64,000 bases of DNA, taken from NCBI RefSeq assembly GCF_035594125.1, contig NC_087186.1, forward strand, positions 837,228 through 901,227, written 5' to 3'. The stretch is from Scylla paramamosain. Taxonomy: Eukaryota > Arthropoda > Malacostraca > Decapoda > Portunidae. The notes under the pieces were generated by a model that saw nothing but the letters and a program-made list of their open reading frames with translations, was not told where the DNA came from and ran no database searches. Positions 32,589 through 48,778 of this stretch are shown in pieces; the stretch's first letter is position 1; each line of letters opens with the position of its first letter. The translations under genes were made by a program, and so were the position numbers.

Positions 32589-34525
32589 GAAAGTGTGTTT
32601 TTTTTTTTTTGTGCTTTTATTTGTTTTCAAAGAAGGACAGAAGAAATACATCCGTATAGCGGAGGGACCTACAGTTTTACGTGGGTTTCGAACCACGGAT
32701 AGTAGTAGGGTGGGTTGGTGATGCAGGGATTTAAAACTTTATTGTATGATTTAGATGTGGTGGGTGAAAAAAAAAAAAAAAGCAGTGTCGGTCCTTTCTG
32801 TATATAAAAGAAACCTCGTTCTTCTGGCTCGTCCTGCAAAAGGCTAACCCGCTAAAAAAAAAGAAAAAAAAAGAAAAAAATGTTGATTTAATGAAGTTTG
32901 GTGTCATATGCATGGTGGAGGATGAAGGTGAGGATGGTTTGTGATAGTGATTGCTGTGACGGTAAGATGTGCATTGACAGAAGCTCGAAAGATCCCCTTC
33001 CCGAAGCGGGGTGTCAGACGTACTACCGTCTGTTTGCACGCGGTAAGTCGCCGGTGGTGGGGGGTAAATCTCTTGACTCCATTCCTGCCCAGCACTTGCC
33101 GCACCCAACTACCTCTGTGGGAGGGGGTAGGGGTGAAGTGGCTTCCACTGGATGGATCAGTACTGGCCACTCCATAACTGCCACGGGAGTACCACTATCT
33201 AAACGTCATGCCAAAGGGCCGAAGGCTCCATTGCCATGACGTTAGTGGGAAAAGTGCGGTTCGTGTTGTACCCGTCTCTCTGGGAGTGGTCCGGTGCCTC
33301 CTTGAATAACCTAGGATGCGAGACGAAAAAAAAATAATGCATTAAAACAAAAATATGAATACAAAGCCATAAGACAAAAATATAAAAAAAACACAAGGTG
33401 TTGGCACACTCCTTCGGTCAGAGTCTTCGGATGTTCATTACGGTTTGTTTTGTCGCATCCCTATCTCAGGAGTGGTCCAGTGCCTTTTAGAACGTAGGCT
33501 GCGAGACAGAAAAAATGATGCATTAAAAGAAAAATCTGAATACAATGCCATAAGGCAAAAAATATGAAAAAAAATAAATAAACACTTGTGTTGGCACATG
33601 GGTCCGTCCACGTGAACGAGAGTGCGACGATGGTGAAACTCAGACACCATGAATGGTACAGGGATATACAGAAAGAGAGACAGTGAATGAGTGAGAAACA
33701 GGAGTCTATTATTTGAAAATGGATTCAGAAGGCACAGTGGGTGGGTTAAAGAGGTTGGAGTGAGACAGGTGACGGAAAGCTGGGGGTAGGTTGCTTGCAT
33801 GTGATCGTGTATGTATGTATGTGTATGTATTGTAAGTGATCCTGTGTCTGTCAGAGAATTAGCTTAGTTTTTCCTCAATTCTCTTGTGGTGTGTTATGTT
33901 AAAGGGAGGGGATGCTGGACTCCTCGTGAATAGAGAGGGAGGTTCGGAAGTCGAACCATTTCGTCCCAAGAGCGAAACTAATTGGTCAATTTTGAACTCT
34001 CTGTAGTTTTGAGAGGTTAGTGGGAGAAGAAAGAGAGAGTGCAAGAGGGTAGTAGGTTAGAAGAGGGAGAATGAAAGTCTTGTATGGGCGTAGTTTTGTT
34101 TTCTTGCTGATGTCACGAAATCTTTTCAGGCTGCTCAGGGCCTAGGCGGCTATGGTTACTTTTTGAGTTATGTAAGCTGTTTACCAATAGTGAAGCCAAG
34201 CACTTTGTTGTTGCTCTTGATAGGGATTGGGGTGGGGTTAGGAATAATATTGTACAGTGAAAATTGGTGGTGCTGATTTTTTTAATGTTAAAATAAGTGA
34301 CTTTTGATTTTTCGGGGTGGGGGAGAACTCGCCATTTCATCTCCTATAGGCTAGTCGCTATTATTTCCCAGTGAATTTTGTCTGTGAGGAGATCTAACGA
34401 CCTGGCATGAGGCAGTTGCATTGCATCTTCCGCGTATTGAATAGTTAGTGACTCATTGTGGACTTGGCAGGTCAGCTGTATATATGTTGAAAATGGTGGG
34501 AGTACAGAACCTTGTACGACTCCAG
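32589..34525 (-). mobile_element. LINE-F 3' end, antisense (copy 3)
   Basis: It begins at the poly-A (T at 32589-32600) with the AATAAA complement just inside. It covers the 3' UTR, including the duplicated block of about 195 bp (33370-33600 region), and the RT C-terminal region. It ends at the YAED region (near 34425) and the VVQGS block beside 34520. It retains bases after QGS that are deleted in the copy at 23723. The LINE-B junction is at the same base as in that copy. Confidence 0.82.
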
Positions 34526-36262
34526 TTTTTTTTTTTTTTTTTTTTTTTTTGTAGGAGAACTGGCCAAGGGCAACAAAAATCTAATAAACAAAAAAAAAAT
34601 GCCCACTTAAATGCCTGTCCCATAAAAGGGTCAAACCAATGGTTAAAAATTGATGGATAAGTGTCTTGAAACCTCTTTCTTGAAGGAATTCAAGTAATAG
34701 GAAGGTGGAAATACAGAAGCAGGCAGCGAGTTCCAGAGTATTACCAGAGAAAGGGATGAACGATTGAGAATACTGGTTAACTCTTCCGTTAGAGAGGTGG
34801 ACAGAATAGGGGTGAGAGAAAGAAGAAAGTCTTGTGCAGCGAGGCCGCGGAAAGAGGGGAGGCATGCAGTTAGCAAGATCATAAGAGCAGTTAGCATGAA
34901 AATAGCGGTAGAAGACTGCTAGATATGCAACATTGCGGCGGTGAGAGAGAGGTTGAAGACAGTCAGTTAGAGGAGAGGAGTTGATGAGACGAAAAGCTTT
35001 TGATTCCATCCTGTCTAGAAGAGCAGTATGAGTGGAACCCCCTCAGACGTGAAGCATACTCCATACATGGACGGATAAGGCCCTTGTACAGAGTTAGAAG
35101 CTGGGGGGGTGAGAAAAACTGGCGGAGACGTCTCAGAACACCTAACTTCATAGAAGCTGTTTTAGCTAGAGATGAGATGTGAAGTTTCCAGTTCAGAATA
35201 TAAGTAAAGGACAGACCGAGGATGTTCCATGTAGAAGAGGGGCACAGTTGAGAGTCACTGAAGAAGAGGGGAAAGTTGTCTGGAAGTTTGTGTCGTGTTG
35301 ATAGATGGAGGAATTGAGTTTTTAAGGCATTGAACAATACCAAGTTTGCTCTGCCCCAATCAGAAATTATAGAAAGATCAGAAGTCAGGCGTTCTGTGGA
35401 TTCCCTGTGTGATAGGTTTACCTCCTGAAGGGTTGAACGTCTATGAAAAGACGTGGAAAAGTGCAGGGTGGTATCATCAGCGTAGGAGTGGATAGGAGAA
35501 GAAGTTTGGTTTAGAAGATCATTAATGAATAATAATAAGAGAATGGGTGACAGGACAGAACCCTGAGAAACACCACTGTTAATAGATTTAGGAGAAGAAC
35601 AGTGACCGTCTACCACAGCAGCAATAGAACGGTCAGAAAGGAAACTTGAGATGAAGTTACAGAGAGAAGGATAGAAATCGTAGGAGGGTAGTTTGGAAAT
35701 CAAAGCTTTGTGCAAGACTCTACCAAAAGTTTTTGATATGTTCAAGGCAACAGCAAAAGTTTCACCAAAATCTCTAAAAGAGGATGACCAAGACTCAGTA
35801 AGGAAAGCGAGAAGATCACCAGTAGAGCGGCCTTAACGGAATCCATACTGGCGATCAGATAGAAGGTTGTGAAGTGATAGATGTTTAAGAATCTTCCTGT
35901 TGAGGATAGATTCAAAAACTTTAGATAGGCAGGAAATTAAAGCAATAGGACGGCAGTTTGAGGGATTAGAACGGTCACCCTTTTCAGGAACAGGTTGAAT
36001 GTAGGCAAACTTCCAGCAAGAAGGTAAGATGTAAGAAAGGTAGATGTTGACAGAAAGAACTGAAAGAGTTTGACTAGGCAAGGTGCAAGCACGGAGGCAC
36101 AGTTTCGGAGAACAATAGGAGGAACCCCATCAGGTCCATAAGCCTTCCAAAGGTTTAGGCCAGCGAGGCCATGGAAAACATCATTACGAAGAATTTTGAT
36201 AGGTAGCATGAAGTAGCCGGAGGGAGGAGAGTGAGAAACAAGCCCTGATTCATCCTGGGTAG
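34526..36262 (-). mobile_element. LINE-B, antisense, 3' two-thirds
   Basis: From a 25-nt T-run (34526-34550) this copy extends through the RT to the linker near 36262. The frame 34963-35745 (260 codons) holds MNISKTFGRVLHKAL, GVSQGSVLSPIL and SYADDTTLHF with an intact YADD, then the thumb region. Upstream, QPVPEKGDRSNPSNCRPIAL (35833-36081) gives the RT entry. Frames change at 35750, 35830 and near 34965. Confidence 0.85.
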
Positions 36263-36295
36263 ATTTTTTTTTATTTTATTTTATTTTTTTTTTTT

Positions 36296-36470
36296 AGCAA
36301 ATGTTTGAACGAAGAGTTCAGCTTTAGAGACATATGCGATAGCAGTTGTGCCATCTGATTGAAATACAGGAGTGAAAGGAGAAGAAGCAAAGTTATTGGA
36401 GATATTTTTGGCTAGTTGCCGGAAGTCACGAGGGGAGTTATTTCTTGATACGTTTCGACACTTTCTGTTA
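36296..36470 (-). mobile_element. LINE-B, antisense, 5'-truncated end
   Basis: The minus strand matches the linker at 22165-22345 of the longest copy. It resumes where 31374-32225 stopped, after a T-rich run at 36266-36294. The 5' truncation point at about 36470 abuts the gene relic. Confidence 0.75.
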
Positions 36471-36475
36471 AAGAT

Positions 36476-37410
36476 AACGATGTGTCAGGCTTGTTTGATG
36501 CTATTGGAATTGCTTGCAATGCAAATTAATGGAGGTTCTTCATTGACATTTGAAAGCTGTACTTCTGCATAATGGAAACAAGTATCCATCTCTGCCTCTT
36601 GCTCATTCTATGCATCTCAAGGAGGACTACAGCAGTGTAAAGATTCTGCTAGAAACCTTGAACTATAACAAGTATGGCTGGGAAGTTAGTAGAGACCTCA
36701 AGATGGTAACTTTCTTGATGGGACTCCACGGAGGTTTTACCAAGAATCCCTGTTTACTTTGCCTTTGGAACAATAGAGACAGAGCAGCACATTACCCGAG
36801 AAAGCACTGGCTTCCAAGGACTGACATTACAGTGAGAGCACTCAATATCAGACTGGAGCCATTAGTGAATCCTCAAAAGGTTTTGTTTCCTCAACCACAC
36901 ATTAAACTGGGTCTCATGGAAGAGTTTGTTTAAGCTTTTGACAAGAAGTCTGCTGCCTTCAAATATCTTCAAGACTTTTTTCCTAAGCTTTCAGAGGCAA
37001 AGGTGAAAGCTGGTATCTTCACTGGATCACAGGTAAGGAAAATTATGGAGTTCTCAGAATTTCTACAGAACCTCTCAGAAAAGGAGGAAAGAGTTTGGGA
37101 GTGTTTCATTGCTGTAGTACAGAGTTTTTTTGGGGAGGCAACAACAAAGCTGATAACTACATGGAACTGGTCGAAGCTTTGGTGAAAAGCTATGGTGAGA
37201 TGGACTGCAGAATGTCCTTGAAGGTCGATATCCTAGATGCTCACCTCAACATCTTCAAGGAGAATACGGGAGCATATTTAGACGGACAAGGGGAGCGCTT
37301 CCACTAAGATATAATGAACTTTGAAAGGAGATATTAGGGATCTTTCAATGAAAACATGATGGGAAAATACATTCGGGGGTTCTTACATGAAAGTGATTTC
37401 TTGTATGCAC
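36476..37410 (+). pseudogene. Uncharacterised conserved family, C-terminal half (relic)
   Basis: It continues the relic ending at 31373. Recognisable blocks in order are NDVSGLFDAIGI, KAVLLHNGNKYPSLPLAHS, SRDLKMVTFLMGLHGGFTKN, PCLLCLWNNRDRAAHY, FPQPHIKLGLMEEF, AKVKAGIFTGSQVRKIM, NYMELVEALV, and DGQGERFH near 37290. CLLC (Cys-x2-Cys) and the final GERFH are striking invariant-looking motifs. TAA stops near 36531 and 36931, frameshifts and a missing short segment near 36550 mark decay. Function is unknown; I infer a mobile-element or domesticated origin only from its copy-rich character as I recall it. Confidence 0.7.
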
Positions 37411-37962
37411 ACAAATCAAGAAAAAAAAAAAAAAAAGTTAATTTTTAATCCTAAAATTTACTTTCAGAAGTTTTAAAATATTTTTTCTGTCATTTAAATT
37501 TCTAAAAGCCACTAAATCAAAGTTTGATAGGAGTAATGGACATTTTCTATTGTTCTGCAATGAAAAGAGTTGGAAAATAGCACTTGCTTGTCAAAAACAA
37601 AAATCATGTTAGTAATCGTGTAGTAAAATATTCTTCCCCCGTCCGTGCTGTTTATGTGAAGGGGACAGGAGCTGTTTTATGAGAAATTGGCAGCCGAAAA
37701 GAGGAGCGGAACCTGATGTTGCGACGGTCTGTGTAAAGGGTTCAAGAGTTCAGAAGGACCTTGTAACCTCCAGTTGAGTCCCGCAAAAAGTTATGTAGGT
37801 GGTGACTTGGGAAAAAGATGCATGGTCTTCTTGATAGCTTGTTTTGCAGGGAAGACCTTTACAGCATGAAGTTGCAGTTGCCATCACAGGGAATAAGAGC
37901 CAAGTAACTACTGGAAGGGTTTCACTCACTGCAAGGGAAGGTGGAGTTCAAGACTGGCCGTG
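37411..37962. other. Unassigned interval before the large duplication
   Basis: AT-rich until about 37620, then GC-balanced. No ORF above background and no repeat match inside the window. Confidence 0.4.
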
Positions 37963-38049
37963 ACCTACCAAGACGAGGACTCACCAACTTATCGGCAACA
38001 ACATGAATCGCCTGAGGATGCCTCCAGAAAAGCGAAACATAGCAAAGGA

Positions 38050-41000
38050 CAAAAGAAGTCCCTGTATAAAATATACCTACCTATTTCCATCTATTACCCC
38101 ATCCATGAACACGTTTAATCTTCTCTTAAATCTTCCTAATGTCCCTGCACTAACAACATGATTACTAAGTCCGTTCCACTCATTTACCACTTTGCGAACC
38201 AATTTCTTCCTATCTCCTTCCTAAACCTAAATTTTCCAAGCTTAAACCCGTTATTTCTTATTCTATCCTGGTTGCTGATCCAAAGAATTTTGCTTACATC
38301 CCCCTTCTTATAAACCTTGTACCACTTAAAGACCTCTATCACGTCCCCTCTTAACCTACGTCTCTGTAAAGAATGTAGATTTAACAGCTTCGGTCTCGTC
38401 TCATAAGAAATACTCTTCATCCCCTATATCCTTTTAGTTATTCTCCTCTGTACTGATTCTAATAGACCTATATCTTTCCTGTAATGTGGGGACCAGAAGT
38501 GCACAGCGTAGTCTAGATACGGTCTGACCAGCGCCAAGTATAACCTTAATATTACTTCCGGCCTTCTACATTTAACACTCCTAAAAATGAATCCTAGTAC
38601 CCTATTTGCCCTGTTTCTGGCCTCTATGCATTGTTTTTCCTACACGGACTTCAGAGCTAATTATAACTCCTAAATCTTTCTCGTACCCTGTATCTACCAG
38701 AGTCTCGTTGTTTAATGTGTACCTACTGTGTGGGTTTTCTCTACCTACGCTAAGTACTTTGCATTTGTTGATATTAAATTGCATTTGCCATCTGTCCATC
38801 CATTCATTCATCCTATCTTTGTGTCATCAGCAAATTTACTAACATCACTATCCAAGTCATTGATATATATTAGAAATAACAATGGCCCTAATACTGTTCC
38901 CTGTAGCACCCCAGTAATTACATGACCCCATTCGGATTTAGAGCCGTTTATTACAACTCTTTGTCGCCTGTCGCTAAGCCATAACCTTATCCAACTTAAC
39001 ACCTTCTCATCTATCCCGTGTGTCCTAACCTTTCTCAGAAGCTTTTCATGGGGTACCTTGTCAAATACTTTACTAAAGTCTAGATATAAGATATCATAAC
39101 TATTAACATTATCTCCTGCCTCGTACACTTTATTGTAAAAAATTTAACAAGTTTGTCAGGCAAGACTTCCTCTTCGTGAAGCCATGCTGTGACTGATTTA
39201 TGAAGTTATATTTGTGTAAATGTTCCCTAATGTTCCTCGTTATTATTGACTCCAATATTTTACCTACAAATGATGTTAGGCTTATAGATGCTAAAGTTTT
39301 ATCTCCTCTCTTAAAGATGGGTACTACATTAGCCTGCCTCCACATTACTGGTACCTCACCTGCTTCAACTGATTTCCTAAAGACAAAAATTAACGGCTCA
39401 CTAGTAAACTCTTTGCATTCCTTAAGTACTCTGGGATTTATTTCATCTAGTCCTGATGTCTTGAACTTTTTTTAGCCTGTCTCCTGTTCCACTATCTCCT
39501 TAGTTACGGAAATATCTGTCAGTTTCTGCTTCTCATCTGCTCTAAACATCTGTTCCCTATTCGGCATATCCTGCATGTTTTTTTCTGGGTGAAGACAGTT
39601 AAAAATACTCATTCAGAATTTTACTAATCTCTTCCCCAGAACTAACCAGCTCCCCATCTACTGCCTTTAATGGGCATATAGTATCCTTATTCTTCGTATC
39701 CTTATTCTTAAAACTTCTTCACCTGCCCTTAATCTCTTATATATACTTATCTTCCGCCCTATATAATGTTTTAACCAAGCAGTTATCTATTTAAGGTCAT
39801 TTTTCTGTGATCATATTATTCTATACGGGATGTTTGCTAAATGACCTGTATGAACTTTACGAAATATTTATACATCCCATCTATATTTACTTCACCTAAT
39901 CCCTTCATCTCGGTCCCTTCCTTCCTCTCCATTCCCTCATGTATTCGCCTCGATCTCACTTTCCCATTTCAGCATGAACTGACCCTCCAACATACTTACA
40001 CCTATCTCCCCCTCCCTCTTTCCTTCCCCCCTTCAGGACACATCTTCCCTCCTCTTGCCCTACACCCTCACACCTCACCTCTCTCATCTTGACTTATCTC
40101 TCTCAACTCCGTTCCATACCTGACTTCACGTTGCATCCGTTGCCAGTCAACTCCTTGGAGGTACCTTTTTGATTCCTCAAAATCTGCTTTCCTAAAGTCA
40201 GGTATTTTGCTAGTGTATTTTGCTTCTAAAAATTTCTTCCCATTTCAAATTGTACCTAATTTTCCTATGGCCACTGTTAACTAGCTGTCCTCCAACCTCT
40301 ACCTGCGCGACTGCTTCCTCCCTGTTAGTATGAATTAAATCTAGAATATTATTCCCCCTTGTGGATTCTACGACTACCTGTTTTAAAAAAAAATATTCTG
40401 AATTACCTTAAGAAATTCCTCTGCTTCCTTGTTACCCACCATCAGACTCCAGTCGATATTCCTATAATTAAAATCTCCTACCACACATATCTGACTGTAC
40501 CTGCCTGCTCTATTTATTTTCTGCCACAGTGAGGTGTTAATTTCCTTTGTACTGGTCGGTGGCCTGTACACTACTCCCAGTACTACTGACTGTGACCCTT
40601 CCTTAATATCTACCCATATCGACTCTGTTTTGTTATCTGTTTTGATTTTACTGTTAATACAACACTGTAATGTGTCCCTAACGTATAACGCGACGCCTCC
40701 TCCTCTCCTGTTTTCCCCATTTTTATAGAACCGTGTATAACCATCTATCTTATCCTCTAGATTAAATACTTTTCCTGACATATCATACCAAGTTTCAGTT
40801 AAAGCAATGATATCAAAGCTCTCTACACACGCTATTCCTCTAAGCAAATCCATTTTATTCAAAATACTTCTACAATTTGTATAGTAAACACTTTAGCTAT
40901 TTCTCACCTTCCCTTAGCTAGTTATCTTTCTAGATTTAACTACTTTGTCCTTCGTTTTTACCTTACAACCCCTTCTTCCCTCCCGACTAACGAAAAAAGC

Positions 41001-41880
41001 GCTGGAGTGCAGCTACCTTCCGCTGGAGTGTTCCGGCCAAAACCCGGCGTGATAAATGCACTCCATCCCTGGCGTAAAATGTGTCTCTACCGTAAAAGAG
41101 GTCCCAGTTGTCGATGAACGTCCATCCATTACTCTTACAATGATTCGCTAGCCTTCGATTCGCTGTAATAGCCCCGGGCTTCCACTCAACTCCCCTCCTT
41201 GGCAAGATACCACACACCACAGGGATCCTTCCCTTGTCCCTAATCCTGTCCAAATCCTGTCGAAACCTCCCGAAAAGTTCTTCACTCCTGACCTTACCAA
41301 GGTCCTTCCCTTCCGCGCTGAGAAAAACAATGGGCTTGGTCCCATCTTTTTCCAAGCACGTGTCTAGCCTATCAGCTACCTTCCCTATCCCGGCCGCCGG
41401 CAAGCACACCCTTGACCTACGCTTCCTATCTCTAGCACAGAACGTACTAGGTGCCTAATCTGACTATCACCAAACACAAGCACTCTACATTGGGGCAGGG
41501 TAACTGCGTCTGCCCACTCCTTCTTGTCTCCTCCCACCATGCCCACTTCCTCCTCCTTCACTTCCTCCAGCACACTAAAGGGATTCTTCAACTCCACGCA
41601 AGGCGCCCAGAGGACCTTCAGCCTCTTAGCTCCCCTGCACACAACCGACCACTGCTCCTCCTTCGCCTTACTAGTTAGGGTGACGATAGGGCACGACCCT
41701 CCCATAGGTGCTAAGGTCCTCTCACAGAACTGAATCTGCAGGTCTGAAATCCTCTCACAAAACTCAGCCTGCACCTCCGAGATCCTTCGATGGAACTCTG
41801 AGACCTTTGCAACGAAGGCCTCGAGAACAGGAGAAGTAACACAACACAATGTGCCATGTCTACACTAGCCAGATATGTTA
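38050..41880 (-). mobile_element. LINE-A, antisense, in unit R copy 1
   Basis: Minus-strand order: ORF1 with heptads and esterase (41849 to 40987), including VLVFGDSQIRHL, a GxND block degenerate as AEGKDLGK, and ARDGVHLS with the Asp-x-x-His intact. The endonuclease is at 40862-40383 (DIIALTETW, VVGDFNYRNIDW). The RT is at 39480-38780 (YLDFSKVFDKV, GVLQGTVLGPLL, SKFADDTKIG), and C-terminal segments run to 38184. Both 3' and 5' tips are truncated. The endonuclease frame is open for 159 codons. Confidence 0.88.
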
Positions 41881-41888
41881 GCATCATA

Positions 41889-45296
<3,408 letters not shown>

Positions 45297-45548
45297 GAGG
45301 CAAGAACACTATGACTGTTGAATCTTTTTATGAAGGAAATGAAAGCAAAAGTTGGTAATGAAGTGGAGAAGAACAAAGATTATTGAAAATTGAAATTACA
45401 TTGTAAATAGATTATATGCAAAATGACTTTATGATACTTTATCCCTCTCAGTAACCTTCCACCAACTCCATGGCCTGAAATAAGATTTGCATGTTTTCTC
45501 CATCTTCAACTCTGTATAATTGATATGGAAAGTGGTTTATACGTAACT

Positions 45549-45590
45549 GGATTCGAACCTATACTAGTGCTGTCGCCGAGGAGTGGTATA
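45549..45590. promoter_or_regulatory. tRNA/SINE-like box motifs
   Basis: 45549-45559 is the complement of GGTTCGAATCC, a perfect pol III B-box core, and 'cgccgaggagtggtata' nearby resembles a tRNA A-box region. The two lie on opposite strands and no cloverleaf can be drawn, so a functional tRNA is not supported. A decayed tRNA-derived SINE is possible. Confidence 0.3.
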
Positions 45591-45854
45591 ACGTCTAATA
45601 TATTAACTAGTTGGTTACCAAATCGCGTGGGAGAAATGATGTTGGTATAAACGTACATATAGTCCGTCCCCGGGTCAGCTCGCGGTACGTATTGAGTGAA
45701 TAATTTTAAGGGTATCGAGGGGGAAGCTATGCTCGCACTTGAAGATAAAATGGCGTCGCCAGGTCCTTCGAAAGTAGACGGCGAAGCGAAAATTTGGATT
45801 GAAACCCAGAATGCGAGCTATATGCGATTCAAGTTTATATTTATATCACTGTAA

Positions 45855-46746
45855 ATATGATCTTCATTAGGAGGAACAATCGCATTGTTAACTACGACTC
45901 TCTCCAACAAGACACCCCTCCCCACCGAGGACGGTGGGGGGGGGTATCTCGAGGTGTTCCTGGAGATGGCGGTGTTGGGGGGTCTTGGGGTAGTGGATGT
46001 AGAAGAGGTGGGGGGGGAGAGGCGAAGAGATGGAGGATGGTGAAGTGGTGACAGCGTTAGGTCAGGTGAAGTGTCATCTGAGCTGAGTTCCGGGCCTCTG
46101 TCGCCGTCACTCTCACTCTCTACTCGCGACGCTCACCAATCTCGAGCTTCCTTATTATGTTCTGCCTGGTGTCTTTCGATTAACTCCGTCTTTGCAGTGT
46201 TAGAGATTTTTATTTTTTTTTTTATAAAGTTGGCATTGTCTTTCAAGGCAAGTAGGGCATATACTTTTGCCAGTGCCTCCACCAAAAATCGTTTTTTTTT
46301 TTTTCTGGTAGTTCGTCTATGGCGTCAGAGTAAGCTTTAGCTTGGTCTTTATTGGATGTTTGTACTCTCCTAAGACTTACTACCAGTGCTGCAAGTTCTT
46401 CTTTTGTGAGGTCGTGTAGGTCCTCTCCTTCTGTGGGTTCAGGGAGGGATTGAGAGGAGTTATGGGTCGTGGCAGTCTTCCGAGCCTGGGCGGTGAATGT
46501 CACAGGGTCCCTGATAGCAGCCTTCCCGGAGGTGAGCTGTAAAGTGGCAAGTGTGCTCAGGCGTCCCTGCCAAGCAGGGAGGTTGGGATAGCCTTTCTCC
46601 GTGCAGTGTTGTGTCACTCTTAGGTCTGCCTTACGTCCACATACTGCACACCAGGGCTCAGGAGGGATTCCAGAGATGCCAGTATGTCTCAATTAGTATG
46701 TGCTGATTTGTGGATTCCGTCGGCGACATGACCTTAACTTGTTCAT
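45855..46746 (-). pseudogene. Cys-finger gag-like ORF, left copy
   Basis: Reverse complement of the ORF described at 62347-63245. The homopolymer inside it is 13 T here against 15 A in the right copy, so the open frames end differently (46243 here). Confidence 0.6.
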
Positions 46747-47087
46747 CGTGCGTAGACAGGATGGTCCCTTGGGAATTCTAGCGGCCGCGCAGGAAGGGAG
46801 TGATCACTCAGTGTTTCATAGTTCTCACCCACATAAACACTGCATTCACTGAGCTGTTATCACTGCACTGCTATTAATGGACTGTTTGCAACACAGGTAA
46901 CTGGTGTGCCACTCTCCACGCCATGGATGGGAGAGAAGCGATGGGCGAATTGAGAATTGGCAACCTTGATGTGTAGGTCAAACCAGGTCTCGGCAGTTGG
47001 TGCTTTCTTGGTCACTTATTTCTTCTTTTGCCAAGGAGTAATTGCGCTTATCCTTTATCTTCCTTGCGAGGAGTAGCATTAAATAAT

Positions 47088-47088
<1 letters not shown>

Positions 47089-47142
<54 letters not shown>

Positions 47143-47161
47143 GCACACACACACACACACA
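47089..47161. repeat. (TC)n(CA)n microsatellite
   Basis: About 52 bp of TC followed by about 20 bp of CA. Confidence 0.95.
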
Positions 47162-47193
47162 CATTTAAACACAGGAAAACAAACTATTTAGAA

Positions 47194-47640
<447 letters not shown>

Positions 47641-47659
47641 CACTAAGGCGCCAGTCCGA

Positions 47660-47857
47660 AAACAGACAGTCAAGAGAATCATCCAAAATTGATAAGAGTC
47701 TTGAAACTTACCCCTTGAAAGAGTTCAAGTCATAGGAATGAGGAAATACAGAAGCAGGCAGAGTTTACCAGAAAAAAAAAATAAAAAGTATGAATGATTG
47801 AGAATACTGGTTAATTTAAAGAGGTGGACAGAATAAAGATGAGGGAAAGAAGAAAGT
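47660..47857 (-). mobile_element. LINE-B 3' fragment
   Basis: Antisense C-terminal and 3' text, degraded: 'cttgaaagagttcaagtc', 'gaatactggtta' and 'gaggtggacagaata' match LINE-B at 23440-23590. It lacks the family tail; the GA/TA array stands in its place. Confidence 0.75.
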
Positions 47858-47890
47858 TTTAAACACAGGAAAACAAACTATTTAGAATAT

Positions 47891-47936
47891 TAACCTAACC
47901 TAATCTAACCTAACCCAATGCAACCTAACTTAACCT
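47891..47936. repeat. Degenerate CCTAA (TTAGG) repeat, outer part
   Basis: About nine CCTAA-like units (cctaacctaatctaacctaac...). It is continuous in type with 49859-50185 if the LTR element between them is removed. Confidence 0.8.
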
Positions 47937-48658
47937 TGTACAAGGTAATATGATTCTAGTAAATGTTTGTGCCTAGGATAAGGGTAAACTCGTTGTAAAG
48001 CAGCTGCAGATATATTAATAAAATAAAAACTTTACAGAGATAATTGAAATGAAGCCACCAGGAGCCGTGTGTCCTTGCCCAAAGTTGGTAGGACGGCGAC
48101 TGTGTGAGAGTGGGCCTCCCTCATTTGTCGGCTATCTCAGATCACGGGTGGTGTTTTCTTGTCTCCTGGGAGCCCACACGCGGACGACGACAGGCCAGGA
48201 GACGAGCCCAGCTGCAGACAAAAGATTAAGGCTTGACCTTACTCGCAGCCCACGTGGTCAGCGGGTGGTCAGAGATTGGTTCAGGTCCCAACATGAAACA
48301 AACACGCGCCTCGTGTAGTAGAATGGTTGTGGGCTTGGTTGAGGAAATTCGCCACATAGTTCGGCCACCACTGGTAGGTATGTCTTCGTGCCTATAAAAC
48401 ATATGGAGTGATGGAAGCACACTGGGTAACGCAATTCGCATCATATAAACGTGCTTATCTGTGTAGGACACGTGATGTATGCACTCTAACCAATCACAAG
48501 GCTCACAGAATTGTCACATCAGAACAGTGGGTATGCAATGGCGAGTCACAACGTCCACATGACAATGACGTCAGAAGAGAGTACACAGTGGCCAATCACA
48601 AAACTGACACTAGCTGGGACGTCGGTACAACGACTCACAGGGCAAGAAAAAAAAAATC

Positions 48659-48778
48659 GAATTCAAAGAGGCCGAAAATAAAGAGAATATAGGGTTTCTA
48701 TGCCAAAGAAATAAAATGGAATTCACAGAGACCAAAAATAAAGAGAATATAGGGTTTCTATGCCAAAGAAATAAAACT
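48659..48778. repeat. 60-bp tandem duplication in the LTR element interior
   Basis: 48659-48718 and 48719-48778 repeat with about five differences; both contain 'gaatatagggtttctatgcc'. Confidence 0.93.

Noticed and set aside
48049..48318. Frames of about 90 codons in the LTR element (48049-48318, 48716-48991 and inverted partners)
   Set aside because: They overlap the LTR or the tandem repeats, occur on both strands, and show no gag, protease, RT or integrase motif.
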